Source: an uncultured Campylobacter sp. (GTDB lineage Bacteria > Campylobacterota > Campylobacteria > Campylobacterales > Campylobacteraceae). Taken from it: DNA of 64,000 nt. A program made the position numbers and the translations under genes. How positions within the stretch are numbered: the first letter of the stretch is position 1; every line of letters begins with the position of its first letter. Under the pieces are notes generated by a model. That model made no database searches. It was not told the DNA's origin and saw nothing but the letters and a program-made list of their open reading frames with translations. This document shows, piece by piece, positions 18,894-27,798 of the stretch. The stretch lies in contig NZ_CAKZTI010000055.1 of the NCBI RefSeq assembly GCF_937921625.1, positions 43,176-107,175 on the forward strand, written 5' to 3'.

Positions 18894-20087
18894 TTACTTT
18901 GTTGCGCCTAAATTTTTGCCGTCCATCGTGTTAGAATCGCTTGCAGCGCCGTGATTTTCGCTGCTTGCAGAATCTGAGCTCGTCGTACCGCTAGGGCTTG
19001 CGGAGATTGGATTTGCTATGCTTTCGCCCGCGATGCCGCTTACGTTATTTATGTAGGCTACGGTGCTTATTTTATTCCATTCTCTACCGATTTTCAAAAA
19101 TGCGCGCTGGCTGTCTAGGATCTCTTTAAACATCGGATCTTTCGCCGCTTCCTCGTCTAAGATTTCATTCGTTGCTTTTTTAAGCGCGGCTATCACGTCC
19201 GCAGGGAAGTCGCGCACCTGCACGTCCGGAAACTGCGCTTTTAGCTCTGCCCAAATGCGAGCGTTTTCGTAAAAGCCCTTATTTTGGAAGTTCTCGCCGG
19301 CAAGTCTTGCTGCAGCCTCTAAGATCGCTTGAAGATCCGCAGGCAGCTTCTCTAGCGCCTTTTGATTTACCAGCAGCTGGCAGTCTCCCATAGGCTCTTG
19401 CCAGCCTGTGTAGTAGTATTTAGCCACTTTGTGAAATCCAAGTGGCATATCATAGACAGGGCTTACCCACTCGACCGCGTCGATCGTACCCATCTCTAAC
19501 GCCATAAATAGCTCGCCCGTAGGCACCGTGTTTATAGTGGCACCCAGCTTGCTCATCACCTCTCCGCCTAGCCCCGGTATGCGGAATTTAAGCCCTTGCA
19601 AATCCGCGACTGAGTTGATCTCTTTTTTAAACCAGCCGCCCATTTGCATGCCGGTAGATCCCATCAAAAAGGTCTTTATACCGTATTGCGCGAACATCTT
19701 ATTATTAAGCTCTCGCCCACCACCATAGTAGTACCACGCGTGCTGCTCATCAGTAGTCATACCGAAAGGCACCGCCGTCCAGAGCATAGTTTTGGCGTCT
19801 TTGCCTTTATAATAATAAAGCGAAGTATATCCTAGATCGTATTGACCGCTTTTGACGAAGTCGAATATGCCAAAGCTTGCCTTGTGCTTGCTCGGTGTAT
19901 CGATGCGGATCTGAAGCCTGCCGCCACTAAGGCTTTCGGCATAGTTTTTAAAATCCTCGGCGGCAGCGCCCAAAACGGGCGTAGTCGCCTCCCACGTGCT
20001 AGCAAGTCTTAGGCGATAAACCTTATCGTCGCCGAAAAGCTGAGAACCCAAAAGCATGAGACATGCAAACAAAAAAATCTTTTTCAT
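18894..20087 (-). CDS. TRAP transporter solute-binding protein, DctP family
   Basis: A 397-residue periplasmic binding protein with a signal peptide (MKKIFLFACLMLLGSQLFG). TRAP signatures are present, such as LKFRIPGLGGEVMSKLGATI and FMALEMGTIDAVEWVSPVYD; the latter resembles binding proteins for keto acids, lactate or taurine-type solutes. The frame opens earlier, but the ATG at 20087 has AAAGGAT upstream and places the signal peptide correctly. The last 45 or so residues are Ser-, Ala- and Asn-rich and not part of the family. No DctQ or DctM membrane gene is adjacent, so its partner must lie elsewhere. Confidence 0.88.
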   Translation of the reverse strand: MKKIFLFACLMLLGSQLFGDDKVYRLRLASTWEATTPVLGAAAEDFKNYAESLSGGRLQIRIDTPSKHKASFGIFDFVKSGQYDLGYTSLYYYKGKDAKTMLWTAVPFGMTTDEQHAWYYYGGGRELNNKMFAQYGIKTFLMGSTGMQMGGWFKKEINSVADLQGLKFRIPGLGGEVMSKLGATINTVPTGELFMALEMGTIDAVEWVSPVYDMPLGFHKVAKYYYTGWQEPMGDCQLLVNQKALEKLPADLQAILEAAARLAGENFQNKGFYENARIWAELKAQFPDVQVRDFPADVIAALKKATNEILDEEAAKDPMFKEILDSQRAFLKIGREWNKISTVAYINNVSGIAGESIANPISASPSGTTSSDSASSENHGAASDSNTMDGKNLGATK

Positions 20088-21155
20088 TTCTATCCTTTCA
20101 TAAAGTTTTAAATTCATAAAATTTCAAAATTCAACGCGCCGCCGGCTTAAAATTTAATCGCGTCCTGCGTCACTGCTATGAAATTCTGATTCACGGTACT
20201 TATTTTATCCACGTGTTGCTTTCTATTCTATTTTACGACGCTTCATCTTATCGGCACCTTGCTTTGCAGACGTCTTATTTCGCGATATTTTGTTTCTAAG
20301 TGCTCTACCAAGCTTTTTATTTTACAATGCCTGGCTTTGCGACTATAGAGCGCCACGTTAGTTTTAATTTTGCCGCGTTCGAGCGCACTTACTTGCACCT
20401 GCGCCATATCTAGCGATAATATTTTATCAAGCGCGCTTGCTTAAAAGCCTCTGGCGCGGATCTTTTTTGCTTAGAAACAACAAAAGTATCTTAAAATGCC
20501 ATCTCTACGCTTTTGCAGATAAAATTCTCCCTTCCTTTCAAAGCGAGCTTTATCATTTCAGTAAGCTTAGACGCTACGCCATTTCTTTGATCTTAGACGG
20601 CAGAATCGTGCTTTTAAATTTAAAATTCCGCAATCTGCGTGATCTTCGCGCCACACTGGCAAGCAAAGATTTAGCCTTTATATTTAAATTTTGCACCTTA
20701 GTTGAGCGCAAAATTCCGCGCGGAGTTTTGATGCAAATTCCGCGCGAAGCCTAGATTAGAATTTTACGCAGAGCTGCCCCGCGTTGTTTAAAATTTTTTG
20801 CAAAATTCCGTGCCGCAAAATGCACTTAAAATTTTGAATTTGCTATTGCGCGGAATTTCTTAGCGTAAATTCTAAGCCTTGAAATTTTGCTCTTGTTTGA
20901 CAGCATAAAATTTTAAAACAAAATTCTGTAGCCATCATGCCTTAAAATTTTATTTGCAAAGCCTGCCTGCTAAATTTTAAAATTTTAAGTCTAAGTCTGC
21001 AAAATTCCGCATTCCGCATTTTAGAAATTCTATTTCGCAAAATTTTATCTCGCAGATTTCTCGCTCTATAAATTTTACGCTCGATGAAATTCTACTCCGT
21101 AAGTTTGCGCTTCGTAAAATTCTAGCTCGCAAAATTTTGCTTAAAATTCCGCGAG
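20088..21155. other. Long repeat-filled intergenic region
   Basis: Just over 1 kb with no convincing gene. From about 20620 to 21150 it is almost a continuous run of degenerate units with AAAATTC, AAAATTT or GAAATTC cores followed by GC-containing linkers of about 10-20 bases. One open frame (20437-20754, +) lacks a good ribosome binding site and looks accidental. Confidence 0.65.
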
Positions 21156-21398
21156 CTAGCCCTTATTTTCGAATAGTTCCGCGTGTTTGCTACGCAAAAA
21201 CTCGACCACGGCGATTACCTCATCCGCGCCGCTAGCGTCAGAGTTTTGTAGCACGACGTCGATGTTTTCGATATACAGCTGCGCCGCATCAGCGAGCCGA
21301 TCGCGCTTGATGCCCGCATAAAGTAGCATCGCGTCAAGCAGGATGTTGATCTCGTAGATTAGATCTTGCTCGGCGATTTTTTCATCATTAGTTTTCAT
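21156..21398 (-). CDS. Small conserved-type hypothetical protein
   Basis: An 80-residue acidic, helical, soluble protein with no motif I recognise. It is probably a real gene: AAGGAAG sits just before its ATG, it overlaps the DHH phosphoesterase gene by 11 bases, and its composition matches its neighbours. It is the last gene of an Rrf2 regulator / DHH phosphoesterase / small protein operon. Function unknown. Confidence 0.65.
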   Translation of the reverse strand: MKTNDEKIAEQDLIYEINILLDAMLLYAGIKRDRLADAAQLYIENIDVVLQNSDASGADEVIAVVEFLRSKHAELFENKG

Positions 21399-22440
21399 CT
21401 TCTTCCTTTGAAATTTGAGTTTTTTTCTCGATTAGACCCACGATTTGCGCCTTTACGGCTTCGTACGAGCTCGCGTCCTTAAAGCCCGCAAACATCCCGC
21501 CGCTCGCGTTTATGTGTCCGCCGCCGCCTAGGAGCAGCTTTGCCATTTCGCTAACGTCGATTTTGCCGTCGGCGCGGAAGCTGAGCGTTTTTTTGCTCGT
21601 TACGTCGATGAAAAAATCGACATCGGGGTTTTGCGTCAAAAAATCGTTGCCGATGACGCTTACGTTGCCGATATTGTAGGTCAAAATGCCCTTTTTATCG
21701 AGGTAGCTGATCTCAAAGCGCTGCTTTTGCGCGCTTAGACGGGCGACTACGAAATGCGAAACGAGATTGCTTAGCGTATCGTCGCGCTCGCTTTTAAAAA
21801 ATTCCTTCTTTATGCCGTGCAGCGCGCTATCTAGCGCAATGTGTGCATTCGGCTCGTCTTGAAATTTAAAAATTTTTTCTAACAGGAAAAAGATATAATC
21901 CCTGCTCTCCTGCTCAAACATAATTTTATTGATCTCTTTCGCGCCCGAGACCATGCCGAGGCAGACCTTGCCGAGCTCAAACTCGCTCTGCTCTTTCAGC
22001 CAGATGTCCACGGCGTTTACGATGCGCACGAGTTTATCCAGCCGCGGCGAGCCGCCGAACATCGCGCTGAAAAAATCATAGGTGATCTTCGTGGCGCAGC
22101 GCGATGAGTCCAAAAAATACCACGGGAATTTTTTCGCGCACTCAAGTCCGCTTTGATGATGATCCAAAAGGATCACGCGGGCGTTGCGGCGCGCCAGTTC
22201 GCCGCTAAATTTCTCGCACTGCGCGGGTAGTAAATTTAGATCGGTGATCAAAACCAGGCTTTTCTCGTCTGCGTCCGCGGCAAGCCGCTCGTCGATGCGA
22301 GCGAGGATGAGATCAAATTTTTCGTTTATCTCCTTGCCGTAGTTGGCGTTGAAAAATTCCACGTCTGTCAAATAGTGCGCCGCGACGAACTGCGCGCCGT
22401 AGCCGTCCAGATCGGTGTGGCTGAGGTGATATATTTTCAT
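21388..22440 (-). CDS. DHH-family phosphoesterase (nanoRNase/oligoribonuclease-like)
   Basis: A 350-residue DHH/DHHA1 protein. The metal-binding motifs are HTDLDGYG at residues 8-15, the DLN segment near 67 and LLDHHQSG near 101; the C-terminal DHHA1 domain ends with GGGGHINASGG. Relatives degrade short oligonucleotides, pApA or cyclic dinucleotides; the exact substrate cannot be fixed here. It overlaps the Rrf2 regulator gene by ATGA and the small downstream gene by 11 bases. Confidence 0.85.
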   Translation of the reverse strand: MKIYHLSHTDLDGYGAQFVAAHYLTDVEFFNANYGKEINEKFDLILARIDERLAADADEKSLVLITDLNLLPAQCEKFSGELARRNARVILLDHHQSGLECAKKFPWYFLDSSRCATKITYDFFSAMFGGSPRLDKLVRIVNAVDIWLKEQSEFELGKVCLGMVSGAKEINKIMFEQESRDYIFFLLEKIFKFQDEPNAHIALDSALHGIKKEFFKSERDDTLSNLVSHFVVARLSAQKQRFEISYLDKKGILTYNIGNVSVIGNDFLTQNPDVDFFIDVTSKKTLSFRADGKIDVSEMAKLLLGGGGHINASGGMFAGFKDASSYEAVKAQIVGLIEKKTQISKEEDEN

Positions 22441-22850
22441 TTGCGCTCTTTGCCGATGATATCTGCTAGCGTGATTGTATCCATATACTCATCGACTTTC
22501 TCTTGAAGCTCGCCAAACATTAGATTGACGCGGCACAGCGTGCGACCGTTCGGGCAGGCGTCGATCCCCTCGGCGGTGCAGTCAAATACCGTCGCCTTGC
22601 GTCTTTCGGCGCTTTTGATGATCTCGCTTAGCGTGATCTCGTCCGCATTGCGCGCGAGTACAAAGCCGCCTTTGGCGCCTTTGAAGGAATTCAAAAGTCT
22701 CGCGCGAGCCAAATTTTGTAAAATTTTAGCCAAAAAGCTGCGTGAAATTCCAAGCTCGCTAGAGATCGAATCGACATCCATCGATTCCTCCTTACCCGCG
22801 ATGCAGATCATTGAAAGCAGGGCGTATTCGCTTGCTTTTGTAAAAAGCAT
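22437..22850 (-). CDS. Rrf2-family regulator with three-cysteine cluster
   Basis: A 137-residue winged-helix regulator like IscR, NsrR and RsrR. The helix-turn-helix lies at about 25-60 with the wing GAKGGFVLAR. Cys91, Cys99 and Cys106 (FDCTAEGIDACPNGRTLCRV) are placed as the iron-sulfur ligands of the family, so it may sense iron-sulfur supply, NO or redox. AAAGGAG precedes its ATG. It is first in a three-gene operon and divergent from rpsO. Confidence 0.88.
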   Translation of the reverse strand: MLFTKASEYALLSMICIAGKEESMDVDSISSELGISRSFLAKILQNLARARLLNSFKGAKGGFVLARNADEITLSEIIKSAERRKATVFDCTAEGIDACPNGRTLCRVNLMFGELQEKVDEYMDTITLADIIGKERK

Positions 22851-22954
22851 TTATTCTCTCCTTTGGTCTGAAAGCGTGCATTTTACACAAAGAAAGCAAA
22901 AATTTAGGTTAATTAAGTATAATCGCTTCCTATTTTACCGATCAGGAGGTCATC

Positions 22955-23227
22955 ATGGCTTTAGACACGGCTCAAAAGGCACAGATAGTTGCGAAATTCG
23001 CTAGAAGAGAGAAAGATACAGGTTCTGCTGAGGTGCAAATCGCGCTTCTTACCGAGAGGATCACGCTTCTTACCACTCATTTGCAAGCAAATCCGAAAGA
23101 TTTTTCATCTCGCTTAGGACTGCTAAAGCTAGTAGGTCAGCGCAAAAGAATGATGAAATATCTTAAAAACAAAGACTACGCAGTTTACTCTAAGCTCGTT
23201 AGCGAGTTAAATTTAAGAGATAAATAA
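22955..23227 (+). CDS. rpsO: 30S ribosomal protein S15
   Basis: A 90-residue S15, full family length, with the usual FARREKDTGSAEVQIALLTERI start and DFSSRLGLLKLVGQRKRMMKYL core that bind helix 22 of 16S rRNA. AGGAGG stands eight bases before the ATG. It is a single-gene unit closed by a strong intrinsic terminator. Confidence 0.98.
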   Translation: MALDTAQKAQIVAKFARREKDTGSAEVQIALLTERITLLTTHLQANPKDFSSRLGLLKLVGQRKRMMKYLKNKDYAVYSKLVSELNLRDK

Positions 23228-23276
23228 GCTTCTTTGCTCGCGGCGGCGTTTATTTCGTCACTGCGATTTATACACG

Positions 23277-23305
23277 GCGTCCGTCAAACGACGGACGCTT
23301 TTTTT
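23277..23305 (+). terminator. Intrinsic terminator of rpsO
   Basis: GCGTCCGTC (23277-23285) pairs with GACGGACGC (23290-23298) over a four-base AAAC loop and is followed by seven T. Confidence 0.95.
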
Positions 23306-23686
23306 GTGCCTGGAATTTAGACAGCTACACTTTTTCAATTTTTGAATTTTTGTAAAATTTATGAATTCTGTTTGGATTATGAAATTTTAAAATTTCATAG
23401 AAATTTTGAAATTTTGCCGAATTCTAATAATTTGCGTAGTTCACATCCGCGACGGAATTTTGAAATTACGAGCGGCGATAAATTTTATCTGCGCCGTCTT
23501 GCATACAGCCAGAAAATTATACATTCGCGTTATTTGCATCAAAATTTAATTGTCAAATTCCAAAGAATTTAGATAAAAATCCTTGCCGTATCGCCTGAAA
23601 AATACGGCGAGTATAAAATTTCAGCAAATTTTAATGGGGGGGGGGCGTATTATTCACAAATTTTATTTTTAATTAAAGGATTATTA
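23306..23686. other. Intergenic region with A/T palindromes and a G tract
   Basis: AT-rich with AAATTT cores, including AAATTTTATCTGCG at 23480-23493, a 14-mer that also occurs inside lpxK. It carries the promoter region of the following membrane protein gene. No ORF with a usable start. Confidence 0.6.
23636..23645 (+). repeat. G10 homopolymer, candidate phase-variation tract
   Basis: Ten consecutive G, 41 bases before the ATG of the next gene. A TATTAT box at 23648-23653 follows at once, so the tract would lie between -35 and -10, where length changes alter promoter strength. Another TATAAA at 23612-23617 would instead place it in the leader. G tracts of this kind are the usual contingency loci of Campylobacter. 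Confidence 0.75.
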
Positions 23687-24439
23687 ATGGATTATTTTCA
23701 CGGCATCGCAATCAATGCTAAAAAAGAAGTTCTAACAGACATGAGTAGCGTAACTAATACTACTGTAAATACTGTAAATAGTGGCGATGTAAGTAGCGGA
23801 GGCTTGGGTTATCCCTTTTTGCCTATCAATCCGTTCGCCGTTCGCGGCAGTTTTAACAGCAATACGACGACAAATACGACCACTAAAACAAGCACTACGC
23901 ATACTCATATATGGACATTTCAGCTTAAGGGACAAGGTAAAGATTTGTTTAGAGCGGTTTTAGATAAAAATTTTTTGATTTTGGATGGCGATGAGATGGC
24001 TGGTTATGCCGAAAAAAATGGCGGTTATATCGATTGCGGTCTAACTAAAAACATAACTAGAAAAGTAAGCAATGAGGATCAATTCTGGGCTAATGCAGAA
24101 AGTTATAAACCCAGATTTGATTATTATGTCGTCGGCTGCGGTACATTTATAGGTGGAATACTGCTATTTATATGTATATGTTATTTTCAAATACTTTATT
24201 TCGAGCTTTTGCCGTTTTTGGCATGTATTGGAAGTAGTTTTATTTTAACGTTCATGGTTTGCCGATCGATTTATAAAAATAAACGGCGTAAATATAAAAA
24301 TATCCTAGCCGATACGAAACGTTTTTTAGACGATTTTGAAAATCGTATCGCTAGCGAAAAAATAGATGAAGAAACGGGGTTAATCACAAAAGTAAGCCCG
24401 CAAGTCCAAATCGCCGAAACAACCCAAAAAGCGCAGTAA
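23687..24439 (+). CDS. Unknown membrane protein behind a G tract
   Basis: A 250-residue protein I do not recognise. Residues 15-75 are rich in Thr, Asn, Ser and Gly, including a TNTTTKTSTTHTH run. A compact region of about 50 residues follows (WTFQLKGQGKDLFRAVLDKN). Two close transmembrane helices lie at about 146-195, and the tail is charged and helical. It has no signal peptide. Codon use is more AT-rich than its neighbours, suggesting transfer. AAAGGA precedes the ATG. Its expression is probably switched by the G10 tract upstream. Confidence 0.7.
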   Translation: MDYFHGIAINAKKEVLTDMSSVTNTTVNTVNSGDVSSGGLGYPFLPINPFAVRGSFNSNTTTNTTTKTSTTHTHIWTFQLKGQGKDLFRAVLDKNFLILDGDEMAGYAEKNGGYIDCGLTKNITRKVSNEDQFWANAESYKPRFDYYVVGCGTFIGGILLFICICYFQILYFELLPFLACIGSSFILTFMVCRSIYKNKRRKYKNILADTKRFLDDFENRIASEKIDEETGLITKVSPQVQIAETTQKAQ

Positions 24440-24755
24440 ATAGAAATGAAGTAAAATTTAGTTTAATTGGAATTTGTATCAATTATTTCTAGACTGTTAA
24501 AATTTTACGTAAAATAAAAGGCTTTTGGGCGCTCACATTCCAAAAGTTGCGTGTACGAGAAGATATTTTAGGTTTTATGCCTTTGAAATACGGGAGCGCT
24601 TTTGCGTACAGAATAAAATTTAAAATTTGCACTCTGCATTTTGCTTCAAATTTTATAATGCAAGAGTTTTGGAAAGTAAAAAACTTCGGAAATCATTGAA
24701 ATTTTTAAATTCATAGAATTCTAAAATTTATACTTCTTGTAAATTTAAATTATCG
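24440..24755. other. Intergenic region between convergent genes
   Basis: 316 AT-rich bases with several AAATTT/GAATTT cores. No gene or clear terminator is seen. Confidence 0.5.
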
Positions 24756-25460
24756 CTATTTAAACGCCGCGAAGCTCATAAAATTTGCCCACTTAAAGAT
24801 ACTCTCGACACGCTTAAAGCCCGCGCTTAGCGCCAAGGCGCGGTTTTCTGCCTCGGTGTAGGGCACGAGGACGTTTTCAAGTGCCTCGCGTTTTTGCGCG
24901 ATCTCGTAGCGCGAATAGCCCTGCGCGCGCTTGTAATCCTCGTAAATTTCGATCATCTGACGCGCGAGCGCAGGCTCTTCGTAGATAATCTTTTCGCTAA
25001 AGATCAAAACCCCGCCCTCGCGCAATCCGTCGTAAATTTTACTCACGAGCGCGGCGCGGCGCGGCGGCCTGATGAACTGCAGAGTGTAGTTTAAAATCAC
25101 GGCGTCGCAGTCTGCGAGGCTCGCATCCAGCACGTCCGATACGCTAAGATCGAGCTTCGCGCCGAACGCTGCCGCCTTGGCGCGGGCGTTTTGTATCATC
25201 GCCTCCGAGCTGTCGATACCGCACAGTCGCAGATCCGGGCGCAGCGCAAACAGCGCCAGCAGCGCGGTCGCAGTCGAGCAGCCAAGATCGATCACGCGAG
25301 CCTTTTGCGGCAGTATCCGCGCCAAAAGCTCGCTGCTAAGCCGCGTGCTGGCCTCATAAAACGGCACGCTGCGCCCGATCATATCATCAAAAACCGACGC
25401 GACGCTGGCGTCAAACTCAAACTGTTTTTTGATAGGCTCTTTAAAAATTTCGTCTTTCAT
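24756..25460 (-). CDS. cmoA: Carboxy-S-adenosyl-L-methionine synthase CmoA
   Basis: A 234-residue CmoA, which makes carboxy-SAM from SAM and prephenate for wobble-uridine (cmo5U34) modification in tRNA. Typical are the opening FEFDASVASVFDDMIGRSVP, the SAM motif VIDLGCSTATALLAL and LNYTLQFI. Its partner CmoB is encoded at 39757-40650 in this window, not adjacent. AAGGAA precedes the ATG. In C. jejuni the homologous gene also lies just after ribF. Confidence 0.93.
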   Translation of the reverse strand: MKDEIFKEPIKKQFEFDASVASVFDDMIGRSVPFYEASTRLSSELLARILPQKARVIDLGCSTATALLALFALRPDLRLCGIDSSEAMIQNARAKAAAFGAKLDLSVSDVLDASLADCDAVILNYTLQFIRPPRRAALVSKIYDGLREGGVLIFSEKIIYEEPALARQMIEIYEDYKRAQGYSRYEIAQKREALENVLVPYTEAENRALALSAGFKRVESIFKWANFMSFAAFK

Positions 25461-26400
25461 CCGTTTCCTTTTTAGTTTTGCTATTTACGCAGCACTTGAT
25501 TTATACTTCCTATGCACTAAGCGCAGAATTCTCACACCGTGCTTCCTGCACTTGCGCAACACTCGATTTGCGACCGCTACGCATGGAATTTTTGCGCTTA
25601 GTTTGCCCCGCGTGTAAGCATACCTAAATTTTAAACGCAGCATGAGCGCTTTTAATGCGAGCGAGCTGCATCCCAGTTTGCGCCCAACTTCTAGCCCAGA
25701 TACGCTCGATGCATGATTAAATTTCACGTCTTGCTTGACACGCCTTAAAATTTCACGCCGTGCAAATACGTCCTTAAAATTCTACGCCGTATTTAGCGGG
25801 CTTGGAATTTCTCAGCATTAAATTTTACGCCGCCAAATCTCGCACTGCCAAAACAGCTCCTTTAAATTCTTTAATTATGAACTTAAACTAAAAGCATAGC
25901 CAAAGCTATATTGGTAGAATTTCGCGCCCATTTTGCGATTTTACGCGCCGTAAAATGGAGCCCGCTTGACAAAATCCCGCGTTTAGCTAGGCGTATAATT
26001 TAGCCGCTTGGCTCTTGCTCGGAAGCTCAGCCCTGCTAAATTTTAAAGCTTCGCAGCACAACTAAGATTTTTTATCGTTCTCAATTCTCGGCACAGCTTG
26101 CACTTGCCTCGTCTTACATAAACCCAAGCCCAAGGTGCGTTAAAGCCATGTAGGCGATACGTCGTTAAAATTTAACGACTTTTTATCGGCTTGCGCGCCG
26201 CTTTTGTGCGTACTTCCCATATGGCATCGCACAGACGCAGGCGGTGCACCAAGTATTCTCAGTGACAACGGGCACACGACTTTTATACGGGACGACGCAA
26301 ATGGCTCATTTAATGCGCCGTAGATGTGAAACGCAGACGGATGCATTAAATTCAAAGCGCACAGCCCGCAAATTTCATCTTTAAGCTTACAAGCCGTAGA
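25461..26400. other. Long intergenic region upstream of cmoA
   Basis: 940 bases without a convincing gene. Two open frames on the minus strand (25485-25727 and 26140-26355) have no family match or good ribosome binding site. Many AAATTTTA and AAAATTTC cores with GC-rich linkers are present between 25620 and 26060. Confidence 0.55.
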
Positions 26401-27798
26401 TTAAAATTTGCGGCTTCGTAGTACCGCCTCTGCCTCTGAAGCGTCTTTTAAAATCTGCTCTTTAAGCTGCGCTAGATCGCTAAATTTGCGATTTTCACGT
26501 AGGAACTTTATAAATTTCACGCAGACGAATTTCGTGGTGCTATTTTTACTCGTAGCCTCTAAATTTTTATTCTCGGCGCCCAAGCTCTCGCTCGCCACAA
26601 AATTCTGCGTAGAAATTTCAGCCGAATTACACGCCGAAATTTCATCTAAATTTCGCGCAGAATGTGCGGCTTGCCCCTCGCAGCACGGCGCGCGATCTTG
26701 TGCGGAATTTAAACCCGCTTCAAAGCCCGCAAAATCCTCTAAAATGTGCGTTTCAAGCGCAAAAGCCCCATCAGTGCTGAGCCTGTGCCCCAAGAAGCTC
26801 ACACTTGCAAATTCCTTGCTTCCGGCGCGTACTAGGCTCGCATACACGCCGCTTTTTGGCATAAAATAGCCGCTCGCATCAAGATTTAGCGTCGCTACGA
26901 ACTCCCGCGCCCCGCGTCCCTGACCGCGCACTACGCGTCCGCAGATCTCGTAATTTCGCCCTAAAAGCTCCGCCGCCTCTTCGCACTGGCCGCGCGATAA
27001 AAGCTCTTTGATCCTACTTGAATGCACGCCGCCGCCGCTTAAGCAAAACTCCCCTACGACGCAGGTTTGCCCGCTAAATTCGCGCCTTAAAAATTCCACG
27101 TCCCACGCCCGATCACGCCCGAATCTAAAGTCCTCGCCGACGACAATTTTTTGTAAATTTATGAAATTCTGCCTTAAAAGTGCAATAAATTCGCCTCCGC
27201 TAAGGCTTTTGATAGCGCGTAGATCGCAATAAAAAATCTTTTTGTCCGTAAAAGCCTGCCGCGACGCAAAAGGGGTTAGCTTCGTGCCACCACCTGCTAG
27301 GATTACGATTATTGCGCCTTGCTCGCCTAGGCGCTCAAATAATTTTTGATGTCCAAGGTGCATGCCGTCGAAGTTACCGATCGCTACGGCGTGCACATTA
27401 TCGCGGTTTGCGCCTTGTAGCGTTGCGAAAATCTCGCCACGTGTGAACTGCTCGCTTAGGCGCGCACGCAGCACCTCCGCACAAGCAGGAAGCGCGCTTT
27501 GAGCTTGTGCGTCTACGCCATTGCCGCAAGTGCCGCCATAAGCCGTTTCGTTACTGCAAGCGGCGTCGGTGTCTGCTTCATCTGCGCGGTGCGCATCGCC
27601 GGTTTTGTTTTCGCTCAACTCTTGCCTTGGACGTTTGATATTTTGAGATGAATTCTCCCAATTGCTTGTGAAATTCTGTTCCGTAAAATTTTTCAAGCTG
27701 GAATTCTGTGCGATCGAATTTCGTTCCGTAGAATTTTGCTCTTTAAAATTCCGCAATGAAGCCTCTGTATGGTCTTTACCTGATTTTTGATTAGCCAT
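26401..27798 (-). CDS. ribF: Bifunctional riboflavin kinase / FAD synthetase with low-complexity inserts
   Basis: RibF makes FMN and FAD from riboflavin. The FAD synthetase domain starts near residue 125 (ATLQGANRD) with the nucleotidyltransferase motif GNFDGMHLGH at 141-150 and SGGGVHSSRIKELL; the riboflavin kinase domain follows (GQGRGAREFVATLNL). Two parts are foreign to the family. Residues 1 to about 120 are an Asn-, Ser- and Glu-rich extension with NFTEQN-type repeats, and about 361-421 is an Ala/Ser/Asn-rich insert inside the kinase domain. At 465 residues it is much longer than usual. The ATG overlaps the lipocalin stop by one base; no clear internal start exists. Confidence 0.88.
   Translation of the reverse strand: MANQKSGKDHTEASLRNFKEQNSTERNSIAQNSSLKNFTEQNFTSNWENSSQNIKRPRQELSENKTGDAHRADEADTDAACSNETAYGGTCGNGVDAQAQSALPACAEVLRARLSEQFTRGEIFATLQGANRDNVHAVAIGNFDGMHLGHQKLFERLGEQGAIIVILAGGGTKLTPFASRQAFTDKKIFYCDLRAIKSLSGGEFIALLRQNFINLQKIVVGEDFRFGRDRAWDVEFLRREFSGQTCVVGEFCLSGGGVHSSRIKELLSRGQCEEAAELLGRNYEICGRVVRGQGRGAREFVATLNLDASGYFMPKSGVYASLVRAGSKEFASVSFLGHRLSTDGAFALETHILEDFAGFEAGLNSAQDRAPCCEGQAAHSARNLDEISACNSAEISTQNFVASESLGAENKNLEATSKNSTTKFVCVKFIKFLRENRKFSDLAQLKEQILKDASEAEAVLRSRKF
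26536..26718 (-). repeat. In-frame low-complexity insert in ribF
   Basis: About 61 codons between HILEDFAG and TTKFVCVKFIKFL, which adjoin in normal RibF. The DNA contains repeated AAATTT and GAAATTTC cores every 15-25 bases like the intergenic regions. Boundaries are approximate. Confidence 0.6.
27439..27798 (-). repeat. In-frame low-complexity N-terminal extension of ribF
   Basis: About 120 codons before the conserved FAD synthetase domain. The first half is a string of degenerate units with AAAATTC, GAATTC or AAATTTC cores (27640-27770) that read as NFTEQN, NSIAQN and NSSLKN. Confidence 0.6.

Noticed and set aside
20437..20754. 105-codon ORF in the long intergenic region
   Set aside because: No ribosome binding site, and partly made of A/T-core repeats; unlike the ligA-tlyA ORF it has no coupling to neighbours.
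26140..26355. 71-codon ORF upstream of cmoA
   Set aside because: No ribosome binding site and no recognisable protein features.
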